From Myxococcales bacterium (GTDB taxonomy: Bacteria; Myxococcota; Myxococcia; Myxococcales; Anaeromyxobacteraceae), in the NCBI GenBank assembly GCA_021818285.1, contig JAKAEO010000003.1:1-58315 (forward strand): a stretch of DNA of 58,315 nucleotides. The letters are read 5' to 3'. Shown one piece after another: positions 1 through 9,829 of the stretch. The notes below the pieces were generated by a model. That model was not told the DNA's origin. It searched no databases and was given only the letters and a program-made list of their open reading frames with translations. Numbering within the stretch: position 1 is the stretch's first letter; each line of letters opens with the position of its first letter. The translations under genes were made by a program, and so were the position numbers.

Positions 1-13
1 TGCGTCGGACATG
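1..13 (-). CDS. First codons of a gene cut by the left edge (possibly the thiolase of the pim operon)
   Basis: Only the start is visible: ATG at 13-11 reading MSDA, preceded on the minus strand by a GGAG ribosome binding site 6 nt upstream, 20 nt after the stop of the PimF-like gene. The same strand, close spacing and good ribosome binding site show that another gene follows in the operon. In pimFABCDE-type operons and in most fadB operons the partner is an acetyl-CoA acyltransferase, so a thiolase is a reasonable guess, but four codons cannot prove it. Confidence 0.45.
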
Positions 14-33
14 GCGATCTCCGGATCCTGGTC

Positions 34-2121
<2,088 letters not shown>

Positions 2122-2163
2122 GGTTCGGTTCCTCCGTGAGGGGGGCTGCCGGGTCGGCGCAAT

Positions 2164-3312
2164 CTACGCCGGCCGGGCCGCGTTCGCCGCAACGAACTGC
2201 TCGAGGTGGTGCTCGGTGTCGCCGAGCGACAGCTCGAACCCGAGCAGCCGCTTGAAGTGGTGGCTCACCGCCAGCTCGTCGGTGACCCCCATGCCGCCGT
2301 GGAGCTGCACCGCCTGCTGGGCCACGTGGCGGCAGGCCTGGCCCACCACCACCTTGGCGGCCGAGACCGTCCGGCGCCGGTCCCGGGCGTCGCCGCTCGC
2401 CGCCTTCATCGCCGCCAGGTAGCTCATCGAGCGGGCCTGCTCGACGTGGATCAGCATGTCGGCCATGCGGTGCTGCAGCGCCTGGAACTTGGCGATGGGC
2501 ACCCCGAACTGCTTGCGGGTCTTGGTGTAGTCGATGGTGGCGTCGAGGGTGGCCTGGAGCGAGCCCACCGCGTCGGCGCAGAGGGCGGCGACGCCCAGGT
2601 CGAAGGCCGCCTGGAGCGCCAGGAAGGCCTGGCCCTCGGCGCCGAGCAGCGCGTCGGCCGGGACGGCCACGCCGGCCAGCTCCACGTCGGCGGCCCGCTG
2701 GCCGTCGACGGTGCGGTAGCCGGTGAGGCGCAGGCCCGTGGCGTCGCGGGGCACCAGGAACAGCGAGATCCCGGCGGCGTCGTCCAGGCCCCCGCCGGTG
2801 CGGGCCGAGACCAGCAGCAGGTCGGCCGCCTCGGCGTGGATCACCACCGTCTTCTTGCCGCGCAGCGCCCAGCCCTGGCCCTGGCGGGCCGCGGTGGTCG
2901 CCACCCGGGAGAGGTCGTACCGGGCCCCGCGCTCGCCGTGCGCCGGGACGGCGATCTTCTCGCCGGCGGCCATCGCCGGGAGCAGCGCCTCCTGCTGCCC
3001 CGCCGAGCCCAGGTCGCGGATCAGGGCGGTGGCCAGGATCGCCGAGGCCAGGTAGGGCTCGACCAGCAGCGCCTTGCCCATGGCGGTCATGGTGAGGAGC
3101 GTCTCCACGGCGGCCGGGGCCATCCCGCCCTGGGCCTCCGGGACCTGGAGGGCGAGGAGCCCCATCTCGGCGAGCTGGGCCCAGATCTCCCGGCTCCAGC
3201 CCTCCTTCGACTTCACGATCTTCTGGCGGGCCTCGAAGGCGTAGGCCTTCGCGAGGAAGCGCTGGACGGTGTCGGAGAGCAGCTGCTGCTCGGCGGTGAG
3301 GTTGAAGTGCAT
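2164..3312 (-). CDS. pimD: Acyl-CoA dehydrogenase, PimD-like (small subunit of pimeloyl-CoA dehydrogenase)
   Basis: A 382-residue acyl-CoA dehydrogenase beginning MHFNLTAEQQLL. It has the FAD-dependent fold and the C-terminal signature region ALQHRMADMLIHVEQARSM and QLHGGMGVTDELAVSHHFKRL. The C-terminus reads ELSLGDTEHHLEQF instead of the YEGTNQIQR-type segment that carries the catalytic glutamate in medium-chain enzymes, as is usual for the non-canonical partner in heteromeric dehydrogenases such as PimD. It starts 8 nt after the stop of the paired dehydrogenase and is followed by the hydratase/dehydrogenase gene, so a PimCD complex acting on a dicarboxylyl-CoA is likely. Substrate specificity is inferred from context. 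Confidence 0.75.
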   Translation of the reverse strand: MHFNLTAEQQLLSDTVQRFLAKAYAFEARQKIVKSKEGWSREIWAQLAEMGLLALQVPEAQGGMAPAAVETLLTMTAMGKALLVEPYLASAILATALIRDLGSAGQQEALLPAMAAGEKIAVPAHGERGARYDLSRVATTAARQGQGWALRGKKTVVIHAEAADLLLVSARTGGGLDDAAGISLFLVPRDATGLRLTGYRTVDGQRAADVELAGVAVPADALLGAEGQAFLALQAAFDLGVAALCADAVGSLQATLDATIDYTKTRKQFGVPIAKFQALQHRMADMLIHVEQARSMSYLAAMKAASGDARDRRRTVSAAKVVVGQACRHVAQQAVQLHGGMGVTDELAVSHHFKRLLGFELSLGDTEHHLEQFVAANAARPA

Positions 3313-3320
3313 GGCGCCCC

Positions 3321-4517
3321 CTACAGCCCCAGGATCATCTGGGTGATGATGTTCTTCTGGATCTCGTTCGAGCCGCCGTAGATGGAGGCCTTGCGGAGGT
3401 TGCAGTAGGTGGCCGCGAGCGGCGCCGCGTACGGAGGCTCGAGCGCCGGGCCGGCGAAGGCGCCGTCCAGGGCCTCCCGGCGGAACGGCAGGCCCGACGG
3501 CCCCACCGCCAGCACCATGAGCTCGGAGAGGGCCTGCTGGATCTCGGTGCCCTTGATCTTGAGGAGCGAGGCCTCCGGCCCCGGCGCGCGCCGCTCGGCC
3601 TCGGCCGAGAGCACCCGGAGGTTGGTGATCTCCAGGGCCATCAGCTCGATCTCCACCTGGGCCAGCCTGGCCGCGAAGAACGGGTCCTGGTCCAGGGGGC
3701 GCCCGTGCTTGGTCTCCTGGGCGGCGACCCGCTTCAGGCGGGCCAGCTCCCGCTTGGAGCTGCCGATGCCGGCGATGTTGGTGCGCTCGTGGCCGAGGAG
3801 GAACTTGGCGTAGGTCCAGCCCTTGTTCTCCTCGCCCACCAGGTTCTCGACCGGGACCACCACGTCCTCGAACCAGACCTCGTTCACCTCGTGCCCCTCG
3901 TCGAGCATGGTGATGGGGCGGACCTCGACCCCGGGGGTCTTCATGTCGATGAGGAGGAAGGAGATGCCGGCCTGGGGCTTGGCCGCCGGGTCGGTCCGCA
4001 CCAGGCAGAAGATCCAGTTGGCGTGCTGGGCCAGGGTGATCCAGGTCTTCTGGCCGTTCACCACGTAGTGGTCGCCCCGGCGCTCGGCGCGGGTCTTCAG
4101 CGAGGCCAGGTCGGAGCCGGCGCCGGGCTCGGAGTAGCCCTGGCACCACCAGTCGTCGGCCGCGAGGATGCGGGGCAGGTGGCGCTGCTGCTGGGCGGCG
4201 TTGCCGAAGCGCTGGATCACCGGCCCGACCATCTTCAGGCCGAAGGGGAGCAGGCGGGGGGCGCCGGCGGCGGCGCTCTCCTCCTCGAAGATGTACTGGC
4301 GCACCGGGTCCCAGCCGGTGCCGCCGAACTCCTTGGCCCAGTTCGGGCCGCCCCAGCCCTTCCGGTGGAGGATCTTCTGCCACTGGACGGTGTCCTGGGG
4401 GGAGACGTGCAGGCCGTCCAGCACCTTCCTGCGGATGGCGGGCGGCAGCTCCTTCTCGAGGAAGGAGGCCACTTCCTGCCGGAACGCCTGCTCGGCGGGG
4501 GTGAACGAGAGGTCCAT
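3321..4517 (-). CDS. pimC: Acyl-CoA dehydrogenase, PimC-like (large subunit of pimeloyl-CoA dehydrogenase)
   Basis: A 398-residue acyl-CoA dehydrogenase, start MDLSFTPAEQAF. FAD and substrate segments are recognisable: CQGYSEPGAGSDLASL near 140, GQKTWITLAQHANWIF, and the C-terminal IYGGSNEIQKNIITQMILGL. The residue at the position of the medium-chain catalytic glutamate (YEG) is glycine (YGG), as in large subunits of heteromeric dehydrogenases. It is the first gene of the minus-strand operon and is followed 8 nt later by the PimD-like subunit. The expected reaction is oxidation of pimeloyl-CoA or a related C7 dicarboxylyl-CoA. The ATG at 4517 gives the N-terminus typical of the family; the longer frame to 4877 would overlap the divergent gene and has no support. 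Confidence 0.78.
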   Translation of the reverse strand: MDLSFTPAEQAFRQEVASFLEKELPPAIRRKVLDGLHVSPQDTVQWQKILHRKGWGGPNWAKEFGGTGWDPVRQYIFEEESAAAGAPRLLPFGLKMVGPVIQRFGNAAQQQRHLPRILAADDWWCQGYSEPGAGSDLASLKTRAERRGDHYVVNGQKTWITLAQHANWIFCLVRTDPAAKPQAGISFLLIDMKTPGVEVRPITMLDEGHEVNEVWFEDVVVPVENLVGEENKGWTYAKFLLGHERTNIAGIGSSKRELARLKRVAAQETKHGRPLDQDPFFAARLAQVEIELMALEITNLRVLSAEAERRAPGPEASLLKIKGTEIQQALSELMVLAVGPSGLPFRREALDGAFAGPALEPPYAAPLAATYCNLRKASIYGGSNEIQKNIITQMILGL

Positions 4518-4606
4518 GGGCGACTCTCCGGGGGCTACCGTGTTTCGCTTTGCGGAATTGGAGTTCCGACCTGCGTACGAATGAGCCACACCGTAACACG
4601 AACCTG

Positions 4607-4639
4607 TTGACTTCGACAAGCGCGATGTGCACGATGCAC
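4607..4639 (+). promoter_or_regulatory. Divergent promoter region with a 13-bp palindrome
   Basis: Between the divergent dehydrogenase genes lies an AT-richer stretch. On the plus strand TTGACT (4607-4612) and, 17 bp on, CACGAT (4630-4635) form a possible sigma-70 promoter. The palindrome GTGCA-CGA-TGCAC (4627-4639) overlaps the -10 position. On the minus strand TTGTCG overlaps the plus-strand -35. The palindrome fits a repressor site placed to close the plus-strand promoter. The regulator is unknown. Confidence 0.4.
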
Positions 4640-4698
4640 CTTCCCCGCGCGAAATGCGGGCGGCGGCGGCCGTCCGGCCCCGCCCCACCGGAGGCCCC

Positions 4699-5901
4699 AT
4701 GGATTTCTCGGAGTCGGAGCGCGTCTCGTCCTTCCGCGGGCTGGTCCGCGAGTTCGTGAAGAGGGAGGTCATGCCGCTGGAGCGCCCCTTCTTCCGGAAG
4801 GGCTTCGCCGCCATCCAGCCGGAGCTGCAGGCGGCGCGCGCCAAGGCCCGGGAGACCGGCCTGTTCGCGGCCCACATGCCGGAGGCCTACGGCGGGGCCC
4901 ACCTCCCCCTCACCGACTTCGCCCACCTCTCCGAGGAGCTGGGGCGCAGCCCGCTCGGCCACTACGTCTTCAACGTCCAGGCCCCCGACATCGGCAACAT
5001 GGAGCTGATGCTGGAGTTCGGCACCGAGGAGCAGAAGGAGCGGTGGCTGAAGCCGCTGGCCCGCGGCGAGATCCGCAGCTGCTTCAGCATGACCGAGCCG
5101 GAGTTCGCCGGCTCGAACCCGGTGTGGATGGGCACCACCGCGAAGCTCGAGGGCGACAGCTGGGTGATCCGCGGCCACAAGTGGTTCGCCTCGTCCGCCG
5201 ACGGCGCCGCCTTCGCCGTCTGCATGGCGGTCACCGACCCGGACGCGGCCGAGCCGCACCGGCGCGCCAGCATGATCGTCGTCCCCACCAGCACCCCGGG
5301 CTTCGAGCTGGTCGGCAACATCTCGGTGGCCGGCCACCGCGGCACCGGCTGGGCCAGCCACGGCGAGATCATGTACCAGGGGGCCCGGGTGCCGAAGGAG
5401 AACCTGCTCGGCGCCCGCGGCGCCGGCTTCTCCCTGGCGCAGCACCGGCTCGGGCCGGGGCGCATCCACCACTGCATGCGCTGGATCGGCATCTGCGAGC
5501 GCGCCTTCGACATCATGTGCCGCCACGTCTCCACCCGCGAGCTGGCCCCCGGCGACCTGCTGGCCTCTCGACAGCTGGTGCAGGGCTGGGTGGCGGAGAG
5601 CCGGGCCGACATCAACGCCGCCCGGCTGATGGTGCTCCAGGCCGCCTGGAAGATCGACCGCGAGGGGGCGCCGGCGGCCCGCGAGGAGATCTCGCTCATC
5701 AAGTTCACCGTGGCCCGCACGCTGCAGCGGGTGGTGGACCGGGCCATCCAGTCCCTCGGCGCGCTGGGCATGACCGACGACACGCCGCTGGCCTGGTGGT
5801 GGGGCCACGAGCGGGCCGGCCGCATCTTCGACGGCGCCGACGAGGTGCACATGACCCACGTGGCGAAGCGCATCCTGCGGCGTTACGCCCAGCAGCCATG
5901 A
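4699..5901 (+). CDS. Acyl-CoA dehydrogenase of the ACAD10/ACAD11 type
   Basis: A 400-residue acyl-CoA dehydrogenase starting MDFSESERVSSF. Features include CFSMTEPEFAGSNPVWM near 130, WVIRGHKWFAS, and the C-terminal segment RIFDGADEVHMTHVAKRIL. The DGADEVH signature is that of the dehydrogenase half of ACAD10/ACAD11 proteins. The next gene, overlapping by ATGA, encodes the aminoglycoside-phosphotransferase-like kinase domain that is fused to this domain in ACAD11. Mammalian ACAD10/11 act on 4-hydroxyacyl-CoAs through phosphorylation and elimination, so this pair may handle hydroxyacyl-CoAs. The ATG at 4699 is preferred over 4627 because it gives the family N-terminus and follows a CCGGAGGCCCC ribosome binding site. 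Confidence 0.8.
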   Translation: MDFSESERVSSFRGLVREFVKREVMPLERPFFRKGFAAIQPELQAARAKARETGLFAAHMPEAYGGAHLPLTDFAHLSEELGRSPLGHYVFNVQAPDIGNMELMLEFGTEEQKERWLKPLARGEIRSCFSMTEPEFAGSNPVWMGTTAKLEGDSWVIRGHKWFASSADGAAFAVCMAVTDPDAAEPHRRASMIVVPTSTPGFELVGNISVAGHRGTGWASHGEIMYQGARVPKENLLGARGAGFSLAQHRLGPGRIHHCMRWIGICERAFDIMCRHVSTRELAPGDLLASRQLVQGWVAESRADINAARLMVLQAAWKIDREGAPAAREEISLIKFTVARTLQRVVDRAIQSLGALGMTDDTPLAWWWGHERAGRIFDGADEVHMTHVAKRILRRYAQQP

Positions 5902-7001
5902 GCGCGAGCGGGAGCCCCCGGCCGGCCGTCGACGAGGCGGACGAGGTCCGGGCCGAGGAGCGGCTCGACCCGGAGCGGCTCCGGCCCACCCTGGAGGCGG
6001 CCTTCCCCGGCGCCTCCGGCCCCATCACCCTCCGCCAGTTCCGCAAGGGCCACTCCAACCTCACCTACCTGGTGGGGATGGGCGGCCGGGAGGCGGTGCT
6101 GCGGCGCGCCCCGTTCGGCACCACGGTGAAGCACGCCCACGACATGCGCCGGGAGTTCCAGATCCTCTCGGCGCTGCAGGGGGCCTACCCGCAGGCGCCG
6201 CGGCCGCTGGCCTTCTGCGACGACGAGTCGGTCATCGGCGCCCGCTTCTTCCTCATGGAGCGGGTGAAGGGGCTCATCGTCCGCGGCGACGGGCGGGACA
6301 GCGGCCTCTCGCTGGACCCGGAGACGCTGCGGGCCACCTCCACGGCGCTGGTGGACAACCTGGCGGCGCTGCACGCCGTGGACCTCCAGGCCACCGGCCT
6401 CGCCGCCATGGGCCGGCCCGAGGGGTACGTGGGCCGGCAGGTGAAGGGCTGGACCGAGCGCTACCTGGCCGCCCGCACCGACGAGGTGCCCGCGGTGGAG
6501 CGGGCGGCCGCCTGGCTCGCCGCCCACATGCCGCCCGAGCGCGGCGCGGCGATGATCCACAACGACTACAAGTACGACAACGTGGTGCTGGACCCGGCGC
6601 GGCCCACCCGCATCGTGGCGGTGCTCGACTGGGAGATGGCCACCGTCGGCGACCCGCTCATGGACCTGGGCACCATGATCGGCTACTGGATCGACGCCGA
6701 CGACCCGGCCGAGCTGCGCACCCGCTCCTACGGCCCCACCCAGATGCCGGGGAGCCTCACCCGGCGCGGGCTGGTGGAGCGCTACCAGGAGCGCACCGGG
6801 CGCGAGGTGCCGGACGGCGGGCTCTTCTACTACGCCTTCTCCCTCTTCAAGATCTGCGTCATCGCCCAGCAGATCTACCGGCGCTACGTGGACGGGCACA
6901 CCCGGGACGAGCGCTTCGCCGCGCTCATCCACTGGGTGCACGGCATGGGCGCCCAGGCGATGCGGGCCATCGAGCAGGGACGGATCGACCGGCTGGGGTG
7001 A
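5898..7001 (+). CDS. Phosphotransferase family protein (APH-like kinase, ACAD10/11 N-terminal domain type)
   Basis: A 367-residue protein with an aminoglycoside/choline-kinase-like fold. The N-lobe FRKGHSNLTYLV contains the nucleotide-binding segment. The catalytic loop is HNDYKYDNVVLD (residues about 217-228) and the metal-binding motif is LDWEMATVGDPLMDLG, about 20 residues further. It starts at ATGA overlapping the stop of the acyl-CoA dehydrogenase gene, so the two are translationally coupled and probably work as a pair. In ACAD11 the two activities are one polypeptide. An antibiotic kinase is unlikely given the neighbour. The true substrate is not visible from sequence; a 4-hydroxyacyl-CoA is the best family-based guess. 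Confidence 0.8.
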   Translation: MSASGSPRPAVDEADEVRAEERLDPERLRPTLEAAFPGASGPITLRQFRKGHSNLTYLVGMGGREAVLRRAPFGTTVKHAHDMRREFQILSALQGAYPQAPRPLAFCDDESVIGARFFLMERVKGLIVRGDGRDSGLSLDPETLRATSTALVDNLAALHAVDLQATGLAAMGRPEGYVGRQVKGWTERYLAARTDEVPAVERAAAWLAAHMPPERGAAMIHNDYKYDNVVLDPARPTRIVAVLDWEMATVGDPLMDLGTMIGYWIDADDPAELRTRSYGPTQMPGSLTRRGLVERYQERTGREVPDGGLFYYAFSLFKICVIAQQIYRRYVDGHTRDERFAALIHWVHGMGAQAMRAIEQGRIDRLG

Positions 7002-7006
7002 GCGGC

Positions 7007-7408
7007 TCAGCGCCCGCCGCCGCCCACCGCGTCGCCGGGCGAGCCGCGCTCGCCGCGCAGCTGGAAGGTGCCGACCGCCTTGGCCACCAGCTTCCCCTCC
7101 CCGTCGCGGATCTCCCCCTCGCTGAAGGCCAGGCTGCGGCCGGCCTTCAGGCAGCGCCCCTCGGCCACCAGCGTGCCGGTGCCGGGGCCGATGAAGCTCA
7201 CGTTCAGCTCCACGGTGAGGGCGCCGCGCGCCGACGCGTCCAGGGTCAGCGCCGCCACCGCCAGGGCGATGTCGGCGAGCGTGGTCACCACGCCGCCGTG
7301 GGCCACGCCCCAGCTGTTCAGCAGCTCCGGCCGCAGCCGTTGCTCCAGGATGGCCCGCCCCTTCTCGCGCAGCACCACCCGGATGCCGAGCAGCTCGGCG
7401 AAGGGCAC
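7007..7408 (-). CDS. PaaI-family hotdog acyl-CoA thioesterase
   Basis: A 133-residue hotdog-fold protein. The helix motif LLNSWGVAHGGVVTTLADIALAVA (about 29-52) carries the HGG signature of the PaaI/YbdQ thioesterases, followed by VELNVSFIGPGTGTLVAEGRCLKAGRSLAFSEGEI. It probably hydrolyses aromatic or short acyl-CoA thioesters and so could rescue trapped CoA during aromatic degradation. It converges with the kinase gene, with 5 nt between stops. The start is a GTG at 7408 with no strong ribosome binding site, so the N-terminus is uncertain, but the family length of about 130-145 residues fits. Confidence 0.75.
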   Translation of the reverse strand: MPFAELLGIRVVLREKGRAILEQRLRPELLNSWGVAHGGVVTTLADIALAVAALTLDASARGALTVELNVSFIGPGTGTLVAEGRCLKAGRSLAFSEGEIRDGEGKLVAKAVGTFQLRGERGSPGDAVGGGGR

Positions 7409-7621
7409 GGTCCGGCCGATGACGCCGGAGACGCTGGCGGGGCGGGGCCTCGCCGGCGGGCGCGGGGGGCGCCGGCGCGCGGGCTTTTCGGTTCGCGAGG
7501 GAATGAGGCATGGTAGCAGCAGCGCGGCGCGCCTCGCAACGGCTTCGCGTCATCTGCTATGAATGACGCACGCGGCGGCCCGGCCCCACCGGCGCCCCGT
7601 CACCCCCGCACCGGAGCGCGC
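7409..7621. other. Intergenic region between thioesterase and MaoC genes
   Basis: This 213-nt divergent gap contains TGC-TATGAA (7555-7563), an extended -10-like element on the plus strand about 60 nt before the MaoC start, and a TGC-TACCAT element on the minus strand near 7511-7519. No clear -35 boxes or operators are visible. In-frame ATG at 7559 could extend the MaoC protein by 21 low-complexity residues, but the ATG at 7622 has the better ribosome binding site. Confidence 0.35.
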
Positions 7622-8077
7622 ATGAGCCCCGTCACCCTCACCGTGGCCGACCTCGAGGCGAAGGTGGGCCAGGAGATCGCCGTCTCCCCCTGGACCACCG
7701 TGAGCCAGGAGCAGATCGAGCGCTTCGCCGACGCCACCGGCGACCACCAGTGGATCCACGTCGACCCGGTGAAGGCCCGGGCCGGCCCCTTCGGCGGGAC
7801 CATCGCCCACGGCTTCCTCACCCTGTCGCTCCTGCCGAAGCTCATGGCCGAGGCGCTGGAGGTCACCGGGCGCCGCATGGCGGTGAACTACGGCCTGAAC
7901 AGGCTGCGCTTCACCGACCCGGTGCCCTCGGGGTCGAAGGTGCGCGCCCGCTTCGCGGTGGCCGCCTTCGAGAAGATCAGCGGCGGGGTGCAGCTCGCCT
8001 GGAACGTCACCGTCGAGCGCGAGGGCGGGACCAAGCCCGCCGTCGTCGCCGAGTGGCTGGCGCGGTACTACCTGTAG
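7622..8077 (+). CDS. MaoC-family (R)-specific enoyl-CoA hydratase
   Basis: A 151-residue single hotdog MaoC domain. The hydratase motif is intact: FADATGDHQWIHVDPVKAR (about 37-55) holds the catalytic aspartate and histidine, followed by FGGTIAHGFLTLSLLPKL. Such enzymes hydrate 2-enoyl-CoA to the (R)-3-hydroxyacyl-CoA, often feeding polyhydroxyalkanoate synthesis or side routes of beta-oxidation. The start at 7622 has GGAG 6 nt upstream. It stands alone, divergent from the thioesterase gene and convergent with the ATPase gene. Confidence 0.85.
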   Translation: MSPVTLTVADLEAKVGQEIAVSPWTTVSQEQIERFADATGDHQWIHVDPVKARAGPFGGTIAHGFLTLSLLPKLMAEALEVTGRRMAVNYGLNRLRFTDPVPSGSKVRARFAVAAFEKISGGVQLAWNVTVEREGGTKPAVVAEWLARYYL

Positions 8078-8113
8078 GACACGGTCCCCGCCGGCGGGCG
8101 GCGCCGAGGGCCC

Positions 8114-9310
8114 TCAGCCCCGGCCGGCGCCCGCCGCCAGCGCCGGCAGATCCTCGAGCAGGAACTCGCGCCACGGCACTGCCTCCACGCCGGCATCGAA
8201 CCGCTCGCGCCGCTCGCCCTGGTAGACCACCACCGGACGGACCGGCAGGTGCGCGACCGAGGCGAAGGAGTGCAGGCCCCCGAGGTCCTCCCGGCGGACG
8301 CCGCGCCCGAGCTTGCACTCGACGGCGACGAGTTGCCGCCCGGTGTCGAGCACCAGGTCCACCTCGGCGCCGGCGTCTGTCCGGTAGGAGGACACCTTCC
8401 AGGGAAGCCGGTGGGCCCGGGCGTAGGCGATGCATTGGAGGACGAACCACTGCTCGAAGAGGACGCCGCGCTCCGTCCCCGTGGGCGGTCGCCGGTGCGC
8501 TCCCAGCAGGGCGTTGCGCACGCCCACGTCGAAGAGGACGAAGCGGTCCCGCTGGCTGATCCGCCGGTGCGTGGTGCGGGGCCGGTAGGGTTCGATGCGG
8601 AAGGCCAGCAGCGTGTCCTCGAGGATGCCGTAGAAGCGCCGCACCGTCTCCTTCGGCAGCTCCAGGTCGCTCGCGAGCTTGGAGTAGTTGATCCAGCCGC
8701 CGCCCTGCCCGGCCGCCACGTCCAGGAAGCGCGCGTAGGACCCGACATCGCGCACCAGCGCCTCCGCCTGGACTTCCTCCCGGAGGTAGACCGTGGCGTA
8801 GGTCTCGAGCACCTCCAGCGCGTCCTCCGGCTCGGCCCAGAGGCCGGGAAGGGTTCCGCGCTGCAGCGCCGCCTCGAGGGAGAAGGCGTCGCCCAGTTCC
8901 CAGATGGTCAGGGGATCCAGGTACTCGAGGACGATCCGCCCGGGGAGCAGGTTGGCCCCCCCGCGCCGCAGCTTCCGGGCGGAGGATCCGGTGAGGATGA
9001 AGCGGTGCGGGCGGCCTTCGTCCAGGAGGGCCTGGACGGTGTTGAGCAACGAAGGGACGCGCTGGACCTCGTCGACCAGGATCAGCGAGCGCCGGCGCAG
9101 GGCGCGCACCTCGCGGCCGAGCCGCCCCGGGTCCTTCGCGTACCCCAGGTAGGTCCCCTCGTCGGCGAGGTTCACCAGCAGGTCCGGACCCAGCGACCGC
9201 GCCAGCGTGGACTTGCCCACCTGCCGCGCCCCCAGGAGGAGCACGCTGCGCCGGCCCGCGGCCAGCCGCCCGGCGAGGATGCGGTGGAACATGCGTGGGT
9301 CAATTACCAT
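8114..9310 (-). CDS. AAA+ ATPase with DUF4143 domain
   Basis: The 398-residue protein has an N-terminal P-loop ATPase: Walker A GARQVGKST at 27-35 and Walker B RSLILVDEVQ near 74. A sensor segment HRFILTGSSARKL follows. The middle (about 190-300) is the DUF4143 winged-helix region. The C-terminal GAEVDLVLDTGRQLVAVECK has the spacing of a PD-(D/E)xK nuclease-like core. Proteins of this family are common, sporadically distributed and of unknown function; some are linked to toxin or defence roles. A perfect 10-bp inverted repeat straddles its start codon (9294-9324). It has no functional tie to the neighbours and may be a transferred accessory gene. Confidence 0.85.
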   Translation of the reverse strand: MVIDPRMFHRILAGRLAAGRRSVLLLGARQVGKSTLARSLGPDLLVNLADEGTYLGYAKDPGRLGREVRALRRRSLILVDEVQRVPSLLNTVQALLDEGRPHRFILTGSSARKLRRGGANLLPGRIVLEYLDPLTIWELGDAFSLEAALQRGTLPGLWAEPEDALEVLETYATVYLREEVQAEALVRDVGSYARFLDVAAGQGGGWINYSKLASDLELPKETVRRFYGILEDTLLAFRIEPYRPRTTHRRISQRDRFVLFDVGVRNALLGAHRRPPTGTERGVLFEQWFVLQCIAYARAHRLPWKVSSYRTDAGAEVDLVLDTGRQLVAVECKLGRGVRREDLGGLHSFASVAHLPVRPVVVYQGERRERFDAGVEAVPWREFLLEDLPALAAGAGRG

Positions 9311-9324
9311 GCATTTGACCCACG
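9294..9324 (-). repeat. Inverted repeat across the start of the AAA/DUF4143 gene
   Basis: CGTGGGTCAA (9294-9303) and TTGACCCACG (9315-9324) are perfect 10-bp inverted arms with an 11-nt spacer holding the start codon (9308-9310). A -10-like TTTACT (minus strand, 9325-9330) sits directly upstream, so the repeat covers the expected transcription start. It could be an autoregulatory operator or an mRNA hairpin that hides the start codon in its loop. Confidence 0.7.
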
Positions 9325-9412
9325 AGTAAACCGAGGCCCCCTTCCGGGCGAAGCCGGGTCGCGCCGGGCCGTCGTGCGGGTGCAGGAGCGGGGCTCGTCC
9401 CCGCCCGCGAGG

Positions 9413-9829
9413 CTACGGCCCGCGCGCCGGCGTGCGCGGCCCGAACTCGAGCGGCGTGCCGGGCGGCAGCTTCTCCAGCCGCTCGATCCAGAAGGCGCCG
9501 TGGGCCCAGTCCACCGCGAAGGTGAAGCGGATCGGGTCTCCGGCAGCGAGCCCCTCGGCCCCGACGCCGGGCCGCAGGGCGAAGGGCATCACCATCGCGT
9601 CCATGCCGACCGCCTGGCCCCCCTGGTCCACGAAGCCCGGCACCGCCTCGTGCCGGATGACGAGCTCCGGGGCGGGGCGGCCCGGCTCGGGGAGCCGGAC
9701 CACCTCGCCCCGCACCGTGTAGCGCTGGACCGCCGCGGACGGGGCCGGGGCGGCCTGCTCCCCGCGGCGGCAGGCGGCCGGGGCCGCGAGCAGCGCGGGG
9801 AGCAGCAGGGCGAGGAGCGGGCGTCTCAC
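9413..9829 (-). CDS. CusF-like copper-binding lipoprotein
   Basis: The 138-residue protein has a signal sequence ending APAAC (Cys20), so it is probably an outer-membrane or periplasmic lipoprotein. The rest is a small beta-barrel resembling CusF/copper-binding modules: YTVRGEVVRL, then LVIRHEAVPGF and GMDAMVMPFAL, where His and Met residues usually bind Cu, and GDPIRFTFAVDWAHGAFWIERLE. A short insertion lies between the PGF and MDAM segments. Its GTG start overlaps the norB stop (GTGA). Coupling to norCB suggests a role in metal handling or assembly linked to NO reductase, although NorB uses non-haem iron rather than copper. Function is inferred. Confidence 0.65.
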   Translation of the reverse strand: MRRPLLALLLPALLAAPAACRRGEQAAPAPSAAVQRYTVRGEVVRLPEPGRPAPELVIRHEAVPGFVDQGGQAVGMDAMVMPFALRPGVGAEGLAAGDPIRFTFAVDWAHGAFWIERLEKLPPGTPLEFGPRTPARGP

